Assembly (NCBI GenBank): GCA_017558105.1
Contig: JAFYWI010000001.1
Coordinates: 62,001-126,000 of the forward strand
Length of the DNA: 64,000 bases
Reading direction: 5' to 3'
Source: Clostridia bacterium
GTDB taxonomy: Bacteria > Bacillota > Clostridia > Christensenellales > Borkfalkiaceae
Of the stretch, positions 42,936-53,500 are shown in pieces. Under the pieces are notes generated by a model. The model was given only the letters and a program-made list of their open reading frames with translations. It ran no database searches and had not been told where the DNA came from. The position numbers and the translations under genes were made by a program. Numbering within the stretch: the stretch's first letter is position 1; each line of letters opens with the position of its first letter.

Positions 42936-44618
42936 TTAATTCTTTTTATTTATTGCACTATTATAAGCATTATATATTTTGTTAGAAATTTCTAACATTT
43001 TTTCTTTATCTACTTTTAACACTTTTCTGTCGTAGGTATATAAACCGTTAGTTTCGTCTTCTACGTCGCTTAACTGGGTTAAAACTAATGCGCACAATTT
43101 CTCTTTTAGTATGCAAGGAATTACTTGGTCTATATAAAGGCTTTCTAAATCTAGCATAAAAGTATCATTAGTGCATTTTTTATAGCCGTACGTTTTATAT
43201 AGGTTAAAACTATGCTCGTTTATTTTATAGGTATAACCACCAAATTCGCTTAAAACGAGTGGTTTTTTGCCGTCTGATTTAATATTTATTTTCTTAAAAT
43301 AAACGTGTTCACTTTTAACGTCGCTTTCGCAATTGTTAAACCAACCGGAAGCCGTATCGTAAACCCTAGTAGAATCTAATTTCTTAAACACTTTATATAT
43401 TTCCGTTGCGTTGTGTTGCCCCCAACCTTCGTTAAAAATAGTATAGTATACTACGCAAGGGAAATTATATAATTGTTTAACCGTTTTAGAAGAAACTTCT
43501 AAAAATATTTCTTTTTGTTTTTTAGTTGGTAAACCTAACTTAAACTTCTTAAAACCTATTGTTGGAAGCGCCGTATCTGCAACAAAACTATATTTGCCGT
43601 TGTTAACGAAATCTTGAAAAACAGCCATACCAATTTTATCGCAATAATAGTAAAAAATTTCAGGCTCTATTTTAATATGTTTTCTAAGCATATTAAACCC
43701 TAATTCCTTCATATTTTTTATATCGTCTATAAACCCTTGTTCGTTTGGTGGAAGGTAAATTCCGTCTGGAAAATACCCTTGGTCTAACACCCCGTTAAAG
43801 AAGTAATTTTTGCCGTTTAGGGTTAAGCCTTTTTCGTTAAAGCCTACTTCACGTAAGGCAAAATAACTTTCGATTTTATCTTCGCCACTAACGATAGTAA
43901 AATTATATAAATTAGGGGTTTCTGGCGTCCATAACTTAGGGTTTTTTATAGAAATGGTTAGTGCATCTTCAAACTCGTAATCAACGCCTTCTAGAGTTAG
44001 TGTTTTTATTTTTTCGCCGCCAAAAACTTCTATTTTAACGCTGTTTAACGTAGGTGTAATTTTTAGTTTTTTAATATAGTTTTTTGGCACGTTTTCTAGC
44101 CAAACGGTTTGCCAAATACCACTTATTGGCGTATACCACATACCACCGCGTTTATTTGTTTGTTTGCCGTATGGATAGTTTTTATTTAAACTATCTACAA
44201 CTTCTACTTTTAGTTGGTTTTCGCCTACGGTTATAAACTTTGTAATATCTGCACTAAAAGGCAAATATCCGTTTTCGTTTTTGCACACGAAATTACCATT
44301 TACGTAAACAGAACAAATACAGTCTACCGCACCAAAATGTAAAATGGTTAAATTAGAAGTATTTTGCACGTTTATTGTGCGTTTATATACTAAAATTTCG
44401 CCTTTTTTGGTTATTCTTTTTACGTTAGATAGCGCACTTTCTGGCGCAAAAGGCACTAAAATATTGCCACCATAAACCGTTTTTCCTTTTTTTACAACTT
44501 CAAAATCCCAAATGCCGTTTAAGTTGGTAAAATTTTCACGTTTTAGACTTGGGCGTGGGTATACGTTAAAAGGAATTTCTTTAATTTGGTAGTTAGTTTT
44601 TAGTTGGTTTAGTTGCAT
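42936..44618 (-). CDS. glycoside hydrolase family 2 protein
   Basis: A 560-residue intracellular beta-glycosidase; no signal peptide. The N-terminal sugar-binding jelly roll starts YPRPSLKRENFTNLNGIWDFE; an immunoglobulin-like domain follows; then the TIM barrel. The acid/base Glu is in YYTIFNEGWGQHNATEIY and the nucleophile Glu in PLVLSEFGGYTYK. It is shorter than beta-galactosidases of the LacZ type and nearer the beta-glucuronidase or small beta-galactosidase size; specificity is unknown. It overlaps the MFS transporter gene by 10 bp, suggesting uptake and cleavage of the same glycoside. Confidence 0.9.
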   Translation of the reverse strand: MQLNQLKTNYQIKEIPFNVYPRPSLKRENFTNLNGIWDFEVVKKGKTVYGGNILVPFAPESALSNVKRITKKGEILVYKRTINVQNTSNLTILHFGAVDCICSVYVNGNFVCKNENGYLPFSADITKFITVGENQLKVEVVDSLNKNYPYGKQTNKRGGMWYTPISGIWQTVWLENVPKNYIKKLKITPTLNSVKIEVFGGEKIKTLTLEGVDYEFEDALTISIKNPKLWTPETPNLYNFTIVSGEDKIESYFALREVGFNEKGLTLNGKNYFFNGVLDQGYFPDGIYLPPNEQGFIDDIKNMKELGFNMLRKHIKIEPEIFYYYCDKIGMAVFQDFVNNGKYSFVADTALPTIGFKKFKLGLPTKKQKEIFLEVSSKTVKQLYNFPCVVYYTIFNEGWGQHNATEIYKVFKKLDSTRVYDTASGWFNNCESDVKSEHVYFKKINIKSDGKKPLVLSEFGGYTYKINEHSFNLYKTYGYKKCTNDTFMLDLESLYIDQVIPCILKEKLCALVLTQLSDVEDETNGLYTYDRKVLKVDKEKMLEISNKIYNAYNSAINKKN

Positions 44619-45901
44619 TTAGTTTTGCTCCTTTTAGCAAGGAAGATTATAAACGGAACGGCAACTACTAACGCTACAAGAGCAGCCAAGAAAATATCTG
44701 CCGAAGGCACGAAAGAAGTTGTGCCATCGCTATTAGTAATAACTTCTGCACCGGCTAAAACCAAACTACCTATATAAGGGCCTACTATGCCTGGAACTAA
44801 TACTTGAGAAACTATTCTTACCCCTTGCAACCTACCTGCTTTACCAACAGGGGTGTTATCTCTTATAGTAGCGCCAAACACAGCCATACCTGCAAGGTAG
44901 CCACTCATCATAAGAAGTGAGCCTATAAATACCACAACCTTATTCGTAAAGAAAAATAGTATTAAATAGCCAAGTACTAACCAAATTAGAGCAAAGGTAA
45001 TAGAGAAGGTAAAGCCCTTTCTATCGTAAACTTTGCCCCAGAAGAAAGTTACTACCGATGCTAAAATTATTGCAGGAGCCATAACCAAAACGTAGTCTGC
45101 CATTTTTAGCGAAACTTCGTAGTAAATTATTAAATACGGCATAAATATTTGTATTGAAATATTAAACACTATAAATGCTAAAAGGGCTATATATAATTTA
45201 ACGTTTTGTTTTATTGTACTTGGCAAAAAGCCGTAAATAATATTTTGTAAATATTTTGTATTTTCTTTTTCTTTAACAGGTTCTTCTATTAAGAAAATAC
45301 CTAAAACACCAATTAAAACTACTACTGCGCCTATAACTATAAACACAATTGTCCAACTGCTACTTTTATCTAAATCTAAAGACATAAAGCCACCAAACAC
45401 AACTAGTATTGCAACTAAAGGCATCATAGAATTTATGCCTTCTGCACTACCACGGTTTAAAGAATCGGTTGTGTCTGTTAGCCAAGCATTAAAAGCGGCG
45501 TCGTTTGCACTTGAACCAAAAAACGTCATAACGCAATCTAAAATAATAACTAACGAAACGCCTATGCTTGCAACCGAAACGGCTGTTGGGAAAAGTGCGT
45601 TTAGAATATCTAACCTAATAAGTGAAAAACTTAATATTGAAACACCCCATAGAATATACCCACCGCAAATAAAAATTTTGCGTTTACCAATTTTGTCTGA
45701 CAATGCGCCAATAAAAATTGAAGTTAACGTGGCAGAAACTGCGCTTAACGCTACCATTAACGAAATGTCTTTTGTAGATGCATTAAATATTTTGTAAATA
45801 AATACGTTAAAATACATATTTTCTACAACCCACGCTACTTGCCCTGCCAAACTAAATATTATTAGTGCTAAATAAAAGCGTTTTGAAAGTTTGCTTTTCA
45901 T
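44609..45901 (-). CDS. MFS transporter, probably for a glycoside
   Basis: A 430-residue protein with about 12 membrane segments. The loop between segments 2 and 3 has the MFS signature GALSDKIGKRKIFICGGYILWG. A second half-repeat has WGKVYDRKGFTFSITFAL. Upstream and coupled to the GH2 gene, hence a likely importer of the GH2 substrate. Own promoter. Confidence 0.88.
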   Translation of the reverse strand: MKSKLSKRFYLALIIFSLAGQVAWVVENMYFNVFIYKIFNASTKDISLMVALSAVSATLTSIFIGALSDKIGKRKIFICGGYILWGVSILSFSLIRLDILNALFPTAVSVASIGVSLVIILDCVMTFFGSSANDAAFNAWLTDTTDSLNRGSAEGINSMMPLVAILVVFGGFMSLDLDKSSSWTIVFIVIGAVVVLIGVLGIFLIEEPVKEKENTKYLQNIIYGFLPSTIKQNVKLYIALLAFIVFNISIQIFMPYLIIYYEVSLKMADYVLVMAPAIILASVVTFFWGKVYDRKGFTFSITFALIWLVLGYLILFFFTNKVVVFIGSLLMMSGYLAGMAVFGATIRDNTPVGKAGRLQGVRIVSQVLVPGIVGPYIGSLVLAGAEVITNSDGTTSFVPSADIFLAALVALVVAVPFIIFLAKRSKTKCN

Positions 45902-45953
45902 AAATTACTCCTATAATTATTATTGTTATTTTTAGGGGTTTTTACTCTTATTA

Positions 45954-45982
45954 ATTATATATCAACTTTTGCTAAAAATCAA
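45954..45982 (-). promoter_or_regulatory. promoter of the MFS-GH2 operon
   Basis: TTGATT (45982-45977), 17-bp spacer, TATAAT (45959-45954). Confidence 0.78.
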
Positions 45983-46005
45983 CGGGCAATTTGGTAAAAA
46001 ATAAC

Positions 46006-46048
46006 AAAAAAAACACACCTAACTTACTAAAAATATAAGTTAAGTGTG
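46006..46048 (-). terminator. terminator of the exonuclease-PHP-AEC operon
   Basis: CACACTTAACTTA/TAAGTTAGGTGTG (13 bp, one mismatch-type G-U) followed by eight T on the minus strand. Confidence 0.88.
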
Positions 46049-46079
46049 CCGTTTATTAAGGTTTTTTATTCGTGGTTTA

Positions 46080-47117
46080 CTACATTACTAACCCAAACAG
46101 ATTTGCAAACACCAAAAACATTAGTGGTATGGTTATTATAGAAAGTATGGTAGATAATAAAACCATTATAGAAGCCGTTTCGCCATCTCCTTTAAATTGA
46201 ATTGCAAACAACGTTGTACTCGTTGCAGACGGCATAGATAACGTAAAGAACAATGCGTATTTTACAACGTTATCTATTGGTAAAAAGCCCACTACTAACA
46301 TTGTTATTACAGATGCTACTATTAACTTAAAGAAACTTACGCTATATGCTAATTTATTAGTAAATAATGAAGAAAATTTAATGTTGGCGAGTTTTATTCC
46401 AATAACCGTCATTGAAAGTGGGGTTACCATGTTGCCTAAGAAGTTTACACTACTCATTAACTTTTCTAATAATAGCGCTAGGGTTGTGTTTGCTGGGGCA
46501 AGGTCTACTATTGGTTTTTTGAAAATTACAAATAGTAAAAAGCCTAAAACTACGCCTATTATAGTAGGATTAAAAATAATTTTCTTAATAGAAATATCTT
46601 TTTTATTGTTAGAAAACATATAAACGCCAACAGTCCAGTTAAGTATGTTAAAAACTGCTAAAACTATGCCACAATAAGCCATAATTTCGCCTTGAACTAA
46701 AGGGTCATTACTAAACAGAGTTTGTAAAAATGGCAAGCCCATATACCCGCAGTTGCCAAATACTATTGCAAACCTTGCGCAATTTAATTTTGCCTTTTTA
46801 TCTATTTCTTCTTTGGTTAGTTTGGTGCCTTTATATTTTTGCCTACACACTAAAACAGCAGTGCCTATCATAATAAAATGCACCAAAAGGGCAAGGGCAA
46901 ACACTATTGCCATATTTATTAAAACTTGAGTGCTAAAAGTTGCCTTTTGAAAACTCATAATCATCAAAAGTGGTTGGCAACCATATAAAACCATTGCAGA
47001 GAAAAAAGAGCCTGCTTGTTGTGTTATTAGTTTTGTTTTAGCCAATAAAAAGCCTGGTATAATTAATAAAACCAAACTTAATACCGTTATTAAAACCATT
47101 AAAAAATCTATTTGCAT
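46080..47117 (-). CDS. AEC family transporter
   Basis: A 345-residue membrane protein of the auxin-efflux-carrier/malonate carrier family with about ten membrane segments. Typical parts are LLIIPGFLLAKTKLITQQAG near the start, RFAIVFGNCGYMGLPFLQ, NPTIIGVVLGFLLFV and MPSATSTTLFAIQFKGDGETAS near the C-terminus. In bacteria these export or import organic acids; the substrate is not known. It is 4 bp after the PHP gene. Confidence 0.9.
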   Translation of the reverse strand: MQIDFLMVLITVLSLVLLIIPGFLLAKTKLITQQAGSFFSAMVLYGCQPLLMIMSFQKATFSTQVLINMAIVFALALLVHFIMIGTAVLVCRQKYKGTKLTKEEIDKKAKLNCARFAIVFGNCGYMGLPFLQTLFSNDPLVQGEIMAYCGIVLAVFNILNWTVGVYMFSNNKKDISIKKIIFNPTIIGVVLGFLLFVIFKKPIVDLAPANTTLALLLEKLMSSVNFLGNMVTPLSMTVIGIKLANIKFSSLFTNKLAYSVSFFKLIVASVITMLVVGFLPIDNVVKYALFFTLSMPSATSTTLFAIQFKGDGETASIMVLLSTILSIITIPLMFLVFANLFGLVM

Positions 47118-47121
47118 AATT

Positions 47122-47829
47122 TTAACCTTTGTTTTTTACTCTTAAAAGATTTGTTTTATAAACTTCTTCGTTTTCAAAAATTTGCACTTTATTATTAAAA
47201 ATATAGTTGGTTAATTCAAAAACGTCGGTTACGTTTTCTGGAATATATATACCACCTGTTTTTATTTCGTCTACGATATGATAGTCTGTTCCACTAATTT
47301 TAATTAGTTTGTTTTTTTCACAAAACTCTTTTGCTTTTTCGTTGTGATTAAAGTGGTTATAATGCCCGTTAAAACTTTCTGCGCCGTGCATTAGTTTTGG
47401 ATTGCCAAGGCTAATTCCATCTCTAAACGGGTGGGTTTGGTACATAAATAAATTGTGTTTTTCGGCAAAAGCAAACAACTCTTTTTGATTATAATAAAAA
47501 AGTGGTTTGTTATCGTATAAAAAAGCCTTATTAAAGCCGTAAAGCATAAATTCGTTGTTATCGGTAGTGCCAACTTCTATGCCGTAAAAGGCCTTTAAGC
47601 CGTTTTTTACACACTCTTTTTCAAATTCTTCGTAAAGAGAAAAGAAAAAGTTAATTTTTTCTTTATGGGTTGTGCCTTCGTAAGTATTATAAGACTTTTC
47701 GTTTGAGTGGTTTGTTAAAACAATTCCACCATAGCCTGCATTTTTATATTCTTCTACAAGTTTTTTTGGTGGAGTTTGACCACAAGGGCTACCACCTTTA
47801 CAATGACAATGCGTTTCTAATTTAATCAT
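47122..47829 (-). CDS. PHP-domain metal-dependent hydrolase
   Basis: A 235-residue PHP-fold phosphoesterase. Metal ligands appear in KLETHCHCKGGSPCG, GIVLTNHSN, FYGIEVGTTD, MYQTHPFRDG and KISGTDYHIVDE. I start it at MIKLETHCH; the open frame continues 16 codons higher but lies inside the exonuclease gene. The chosen ATG overlaps that gene's TGA stop (ATGA). The substrate is unknown; pairing with an exonuclease hints at nucleotide or nucleic acid work. Confidence 0.85.
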   Translation of the reverse strand: MIKLETHCHCKGGSPCGQTPPKKLVEEYKNAGYGGIVLTNHSNEKSYNTYEGTTHKEKINFFFSLYEEFEKECVKNGLKAFYGIEVGTTDNNEFMLYGFNKAFLYDNKPLFYYNQKELFAFAEKHNLFMYQTHPFRDGISLGNPKLMHGAESFNGHYNHFNHNEKAKEFCEKNKLIKISGTDYHIVDEIKTGGIYIPENVTDVFELTNYIFNNKVQIFENEEVYKTNLLRVKNKG

Positions 47830-48416
47830 AAATTCTTTGCTAAACCTTTCATACTTTCTTCTTCTACCATACCACAATTAACGGCTAAATATAAGGCAGT
47901 AGTGTCGAAACGGGCATCGTGAAAATCGCTTCTTTCGCAAAACAATTTTTGCATATTATATTTAATTTCACTATCGCTTATAAAAAAGTGCGCGCACAAT
48001 TCAGAAAGTTTTGGGTATTTATACCCTGCACTATTTTTTCTTTTTAACTTGCAAATTGGCAAAGTGCTTTTCATAGAACAATAAACATTTTGGTAATTAA
48101 AAGGCAAATTGCACTTTTCAAATTCTTTACTTAAAAAACTAAAGTCAAATATAATATTATGGGCAACTATTAAACTTGCGTTATTAAAATCTGTAACGAT
48201 TTCTTCTAAATGGTCTATAAATCTTTTGCCGTTAGATAACACTTTTAGTTTTTCTACTGAAAGATTATGTACCATTTGTGCGCTTGGCTCTACGTAATCT
48301 ACCAAAAAGTAAAAGTTTTTTGCTTTTACTTTTTCTTTACTTTGCATTACGTATGAAAGTTGGCATATTTGACCTGGGGTTAAACCAGTTGTTTCAGTAT
48401 CTAAATATAATATCAT
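47826..48416 (-). CDS. DEDDh 3'-5' exonuclease
   Basis: A 196-residue DnaQ-like nuclease. The three Exo motifs are visible: YLDTETTGL near residue 4-12, HNIIFDFSFLSKEFE, and FHDARFDTTALYLA with the His of the DEDDh class. It is a stand-alone domain, so possibly an oligoribonuclease-like or repair exonuclease rather than the polymerase proofreading subunit. It overlaps the PHP gene. Confidence 0.88.
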   Translation of the reverse strand: MILYLDTETTGLTPGQICQLSYVMQSKEKVKAKNFYFLVDYVEPSAQMVHNLSVEKLKVLSNGKRFIDHLEEIVTDFNNASLIVAHNIIFDFSFLSKEFEKCNLPFNYQNVYCSMKSTLPICKLKRKNSAGYKYPKLSELCAHFFISDSEIKYNMQKLFCERSDFHDARFDTTALYLAVNCGMVEEESMKGLAKNL

Positions 48417-48424
48417 TTTTTCTT

Positions 48425-48458
48425 AAATAAACAGCCAAAACTTTTTTGTTTTGGCTGT
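48425..48458 (-). terminator. terminator of the PrsA-like lipoprotein gene
   Basis: ACAGCCAAAAC/GTTTTGGCTGT with a 6-nt loop and U-rich tail TTTATTT on the minus strand, between this gene and the exonuclease gene. Confidence 0.82.
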
Positions 48459-48467
48459 ATTACGAGT

Positions 48468-50375
48468 TTATTTACTTAATAAATCTGCATAAGTAGATGA
48501 ATATACTTTAACCGTTTTAGAGTTATATCTATATCTATTAATAAAGTCTAATTGTTTTTGGTTATAGAAAGTATCTACGTCTACAAGCATTTCTACGAAT
48601 TTGTATAGGTAAGAATCTTTATCTTCATAGTCTTGCCAGTTGTTTAGCATATTTTCATATTCTTCTGACCATTCTGCCTCTCTAATACTATCTAAATAAG
48701 ATTCTAAGTTTTCGTAGTTAAGGTTTGCTTTTACAATAGTTGAATAGAACATAAAGTGATAACCATAATCAGTAGCAACAACTAAATAAGAACTATCGCC
48801 CATTTTCATTAATTTTCTTGCGCCATCTGCAAATTCTTGCATATAAGTTTCGGTACCGTCTGCATCTGGTTTAGGCGAAATTAAATAACCTTTATAAGTA
48901 TTCAAAGAGCCAGCATCTGTAGAGAAAGCAAATAATAGTTCGTTTATTTTTTCGTTGTAGTTGGCAGGTTGCCCATTAGAATTATATTCATAATAAACTT
49001 CTGGGTTTGTGGTTGAAGGTTCAATATCGTCTTCTTTATTATAAACGTATTTATTTATTTCTTTAATAAAATCATTTAACCCAAATTCTACAATGCTATC
49101 TATTCTGTATTCAGCAGGTTTGTCGCCGTCTTTTTCTTTTAAGCAAGTAACGGTGCCTTGGAAAGCATAACTATCCTCTAAATTTTCTAAGAAAGTGTAA
49201 TCACCAGTGAACTTGTTTTTAGCAAAGTCGTAATCGTAACCACTTAAAATCCAAGTAGAACGTAAATCTTTTGCCGTTATAGATTGTAAAATTTCTCTTC
49301 TGCCAGCCTTATATTCTTTGCTATCTGTTTTATATTCAGTTTTTAATTTTTCAATAGCCTTGCTTTGTTCCTCGTTTACACCAATTAAAAGATTATAAAC
49401 GTAAGCATAACCACCGTATGGGCTATAGATTATAGGAGCAGAAGCCGTTGCGCTTGATAATGCTGATTCAAAGTTTGAAGAATTACTATCGAAACCGAAT
49501 TTTTGTGCTTCATACATTTCTGCGTATTTTTCACCTAATTCTTCAAAAGAAAGTTCTGCTCTTTTTTTGTTTTTATAAAGTTCTTCGTACTTTTCTAATA
49601 GTGCGTTTTCTATATAAGAAGAAATTGTTTCTTCATAATAGGTTGAAGTTGCAAAATTATTGTTAACAAAAGTATTACCAAGCAAATTATTGGTTTGTGC
49701 AAATTTAATAAATTTATTATAAGCCTTTCTTTCTTTAGAGCCTACTTCTCCAAGTTGTAAACCTTTTTGGATGTATTTATATTTTTCATCATCGGTAAGT
49801 TCTTTTTCTTCGTTAGTAGCATTGGTTGGAATAGCACGAACTTCTTCTGGGTTTGTATCGCCAACAGGTTCTTCTTCTTTTTCAATATAACTTTCTATTA
49901 AACCATTAAGAGCATATAGAGCATTATATTTTGCTTCATCTATTTCAGAAAGTTCTGTGCAAACTTTATTTTCGCCTTCGCCCTCGAACTTATTTTCTTT
50001 TGTTAAATACCTTTCAACTTCCCACTTGCCGTAACCTGTGTTTTTAACAAAATTTTCGTCTTCGTTTAGTTCTTGCATTATGCTTTGGAGAATAATTTCC
50101 GTACCTACTTGGTTTTCAACTATCATATCAATTACTTCGTTTTGGGTTTTTTCACCATTAACAACGTAATAGTAGCCGTAACTAATATAATCCATAATCA
50201 AATGCCTTTTCTTTATTTGACTACGTGTTGTAGGAACGTCTTCGCTAATTTTTACGGTGGCTATAACCTGTGCCATATCTTTTTGTTCATCAATAGTAAT
50301 TAAACCACAACCACCAAACAAAGTTGTGAAACACATTAATACTACAGCCAATATTGCAATTATTCTTTTCTTCAT
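48468..50375 (-). CDS. PrsA/SurA-like lipoprotein, probable peptidyl-prolyl isomerase
   Basis: A 635-residue lipoprotein: signal MKKRIIAILAVVLMCFTTLF and lipobox LFGGC, Cys23. The N-terminal helices (VVNGEKTQNEVIDMIVENQV) look like the SurA N-domain. The C-terminal part (YMQEFADGARKLMKMGDSSYLV then VATDYGYHFMFYS) resembles the end of a parvulin domain, where a GYH motif is typical. A long central region is unrecognised. The role inferred is folding of exported proteins. It lies next to mfd, as prsA-like genes often do in clostridia, but has its own promoter. Confidence 0.72.
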   Translation of the reverse strand: MKKRIIAILAVVLMCFTTLFGGCGLITIDEQKDMAQVIATVKISEDVPTTRSQIKKRHLIMDYISYGYYYVVNGEKTQNEVIDMIVENQVGTEIILQSIMQELNEDENFVKNTGYGKWEVERYLTKENKFEGEGENKVCTELSEIDEAKYNALYALNGLIESYIEKEEEPVGDTNPEEVRAIPTNATNEEKELTDDEKYKYIQKGLQLGEVGSKERKAYNKFIKFAQTNNLLGNTFVNNNFATSTYYEETISSYIENALLEKYEELYKNKKRAELSFEELGEKYAEMYEAQKFGFDSNSSNFESALSSATASAPIIYSPYGGYAYVYNLLIGVNEEQSKAIEKLKTEYKTDSKEYKAGRREILQSITAKDLRSTWILSGYDYDFAKNKFTGDYTFLENLEDSYAFQGTVTCLKEKDGDKPAEYRIDSIVEFGLNDFIKEINKYVYNKEDDIEPSTTNPEVYYEYNSNGQPANYNEKINELLFAFSTDAGSLNTYKGYLISPKPDADGTETYMQEFADGARKLMKMGDSSYLVVATDYGYHFMFYSTIVKANLNYENLESYLDSIREAEWSEEYENMLNNWQDYEDKDSYLYKFVEMLVDVDTFYNQKQLDFINRYRYNSKTVKVYSSTYADLLSK

Positions 50376-50424
50376 AAAACCAATTCTCCCAAACTGGAAA
50401 AAATATTCCTAATTATTCTAAGTA

Positions 50425-50453
50425 ATTATACACTAAAACTTATAAAATTGCAA
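50425..50453 (-). promoter_or_regulatory. promoter of the PrsA-like gene
   Basis: TTGCAA (50453-50448), 17-bp spacer, TATAAT (50430-50425). Confidence 0.8.
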
Positions 50454-50522
50454 ACGTTTTTTTATTTTATTATATAAATGCCTACAATTTTTTTTGTCTA
50501 ATTTTTCTTAAATTTGTTCTTT

Positions 50523-53500
50523 CTACTTTAACACGTCGTTTAAGAAGGAATAAACCAAACTTAACATCTGTTCGTTAGTTTTTTCTTCTTCAATAAATTC
50601 TATAGATGGCTTACCTACCATGTTTACTTTTGTTTGGCGCGAATATTTATCTAACGCACTCTTTAGCCCTTGCCTTCTAAACACGTTAAAGTCGGCAAAA
50701 AATATTTCTACTTGTCCACTTCTAACAACTACTTTTTCTACGCCTAATTCCCCTGCTAAACGTTTTATTACCGCTATTAAAATTAGGTTTTCCGTTTCCT
50801 GTGGAATTTCCCCATATGCATCTAATAACCATTCTCTAACTTCAACGCTATCTTTTAAGCAAGTTATTTCGGCTATTTCTTTATATACAGCCATTTTTGC
50901 AGAACGGCTTTGTATATATTCATCTGGAATAAACGAAGAAACCCTTACGTCTAATTCTACAACGCTTTCTTCTTTGCCAGAAAGTTCTTCTTTTAATAGT
51001 TTGCTATATAACTCGTAGCCAATTTTATCCATATGCCCGTGTTGTTCCACACCTAAAACGTTGCCTGCGCCCCTAATTTCTAAATCTCGCATAGCAATTT
51101 TTATGCCACTGCCCATTTCAGTAAATTCCATTATTGCGTTAAGCCTTTCGTAAGCGTTTTCCGTTAAAACTTTTTCTCGCTTAAAGGTAAAATATGCATA
51201 TGCAAGCCTATCGCTTCTGCCAACTCTACCTTTTAGTTGATATAAGGTAGAAAGCCCTAACCTGTCGGCATCTATAACTATTAAAGTGTTGGCTCTTGGT
51301 AGGTCTATGCCGTTTTCTATAATGGTGGTAGAAACCAATAAATCGTATTCTCCGTTATAGAAAGCCAAAACGTTTTTTTCCATAGTGCGCTCGTCCATTC
51401 TGCCGTGCACGACGGTTAATTTTACGTTTGGTATTATTGCTTTAATTCTTTCGGCAAAAGTGAAAATACTTTCTACTCTGTTATAAAGTAAAAAGGCTTG
51501 GCCACCCCTATTGATTTCCCTTGTAATTGCATCTTTAATTAGCATTTCCGTTTCTTCAGTTACGTACGTTTGAACGGGCAACCTTTTCTTTGGTGGAGTG
51601 TTAATTACGCTTATTGACCTAATGCCAGATAAAGACATATGCAACGTTCTTGGAATTGGGGTTGCAGTTAGAGTAATTGTATCTACGTTTTTCTTTAGTA
51701 GTTTAATTTTTTCTTTATGTTCTACACCAAAACGTTGTTCTTCATCTAATACTAATAAGCCTAAATCTTTAAATTCAACGTCTTTACTTAGTAGCCTATG
51801 TGTGCCTATAATAAACTCTATTTTGCCATCTTTTAAGTCTTTAAGTATTTGTTGTTGTTCTTTTTCCGTTTTGAACCTATTTAGCACTTCTATTCTAATA
51901 CCAAAGCCCTTAAATCTTTCTATTGCCGTGTTATAATGTTGCTGTGCCAAAATGGTTGTTGGGGCAAGCATTGCTGTTTGTTTTCCGTTTAGTATTGCGC
52001 GAAAAATTCCCCTAAACGCAACTTCAGTTTTGCCAAACCCAACGTCGCCACAAACAAGCCTATCCATAACCTTATCGCTTGCCATATCTAATGCGATTTC
52101 GTTAGATGCTTGAAGTTGGTCTATAGTTTCTTCAAAAGGAAAAGCATCTTCAAATATTTTTTGAAGTTCTGCATCGCTATTAAACTTAAACCCTACCGGT
52201 TGTTGCCTTTCTTCGTAAAGTTTTTTTAGGTCGAAAGACATTTTTTTAATGCTATCTTTAGCATTACGTTTTATTCTTTCAAAGTCTTTACCACCTATTT
52301 TAGAAAGCCTTGGTTTAACCCCACCTAAATACCTAGTTAAAATATCTAATTGTTCTACTGGAATATACAATAGGTCGCCACCAGCATATTCAACGGCAAC
52401 GTAATCTTTGGTGCCTTCGGTAGTGGTTATTTTTTTATTGCCTAAAACCCTACCTATGCCGTGAATTTCGTGAACGCAATAATCGCCTGCTTCGGGTGCT
52501 GTAAAGTACGTTTGTTTTTTAGGTTTTATTTTTCTTTCTGCCAAAGATTTGGTAAACAAATTGTCCGTGCCAATTATTACCGTTTTTAATTCGTGATATA
52601 TAAACCCTTTGTCAAATTTATTTTCGCTAACTACTATGGTATTTTCTTGGTATTCTTTATTAGCGTAAATACCTTCTAAAGAAAAATCGCTAATTAATTT
52701 TTCTTGTTTCTTTTCATCACCTGCAAATATAATTACCGTATAACCGGTTTTTAGCCAGTTTTTGCAGTCGTTAAAAATTTCCTTAAACGCTAACTTATAG
52801 TCTGTTACGCCACTAACTTGTGGGTTTATTATTTTTAACGGGTTAAAAAAGTGCAAGTTGGTTGCCAAGGTAGAATAGGCTACGTTTTTATATTCTTTTG
52901 CTTTTAAGGTAAAATAATCTAAGGTTAAAAGTTGGTTAACGGAAGAAGATGGCACTTCGCCACTTTCGGTTAAAGATTTAACCCTTTCTAAAAATTCCGT
53001 TTCTAATAAATTTGCCCTTTCTTGTATTCGTTTTGGCTCGTCAAAAACAATAAAAGTATCTTTTGGTAGTAGCGAAAAAATATCCGTGCTATTTTCCGAT
53101 ATGCCAGATAGGTTTGATAAATAAGAAAAATCTTTATTTTCTATTGCAAATAAAATATCTGCACTAATTTCTTTAAGCCTTGTTTGGTTATTTTTATTTG
53201 CACTCTTAATAGCAGATTGTAAAATTTCTTTAATTAAATCAAAATCTTTTTCGGTAAAAATATTTTCTACGCATTGAATTATTTGCAAACTTTCCGTGTT
53301 GCCTATAGTTCTAAAAGTGTTTTCGTCTATTATTCTTATGCTTTCTATCGTATCGCCAAAAAAATCTACTCTAAAAGGGGTGGTTTGGTTTATAGGAAAA
53401 ACGTCTAAAATATCGCCACGAAGATTAAACGTGCCTTTTACAATTTCACCTTCTGTTTTTTTATAACCATAGTTTATTAAGGTTTTTAATAACTTCTGCA

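Noticed and set aside
50620..51018. 132-residue plus-strand frame over mfd
   Set aside because: Opposite strand of a highly conserved gene; no start signals and no family features.
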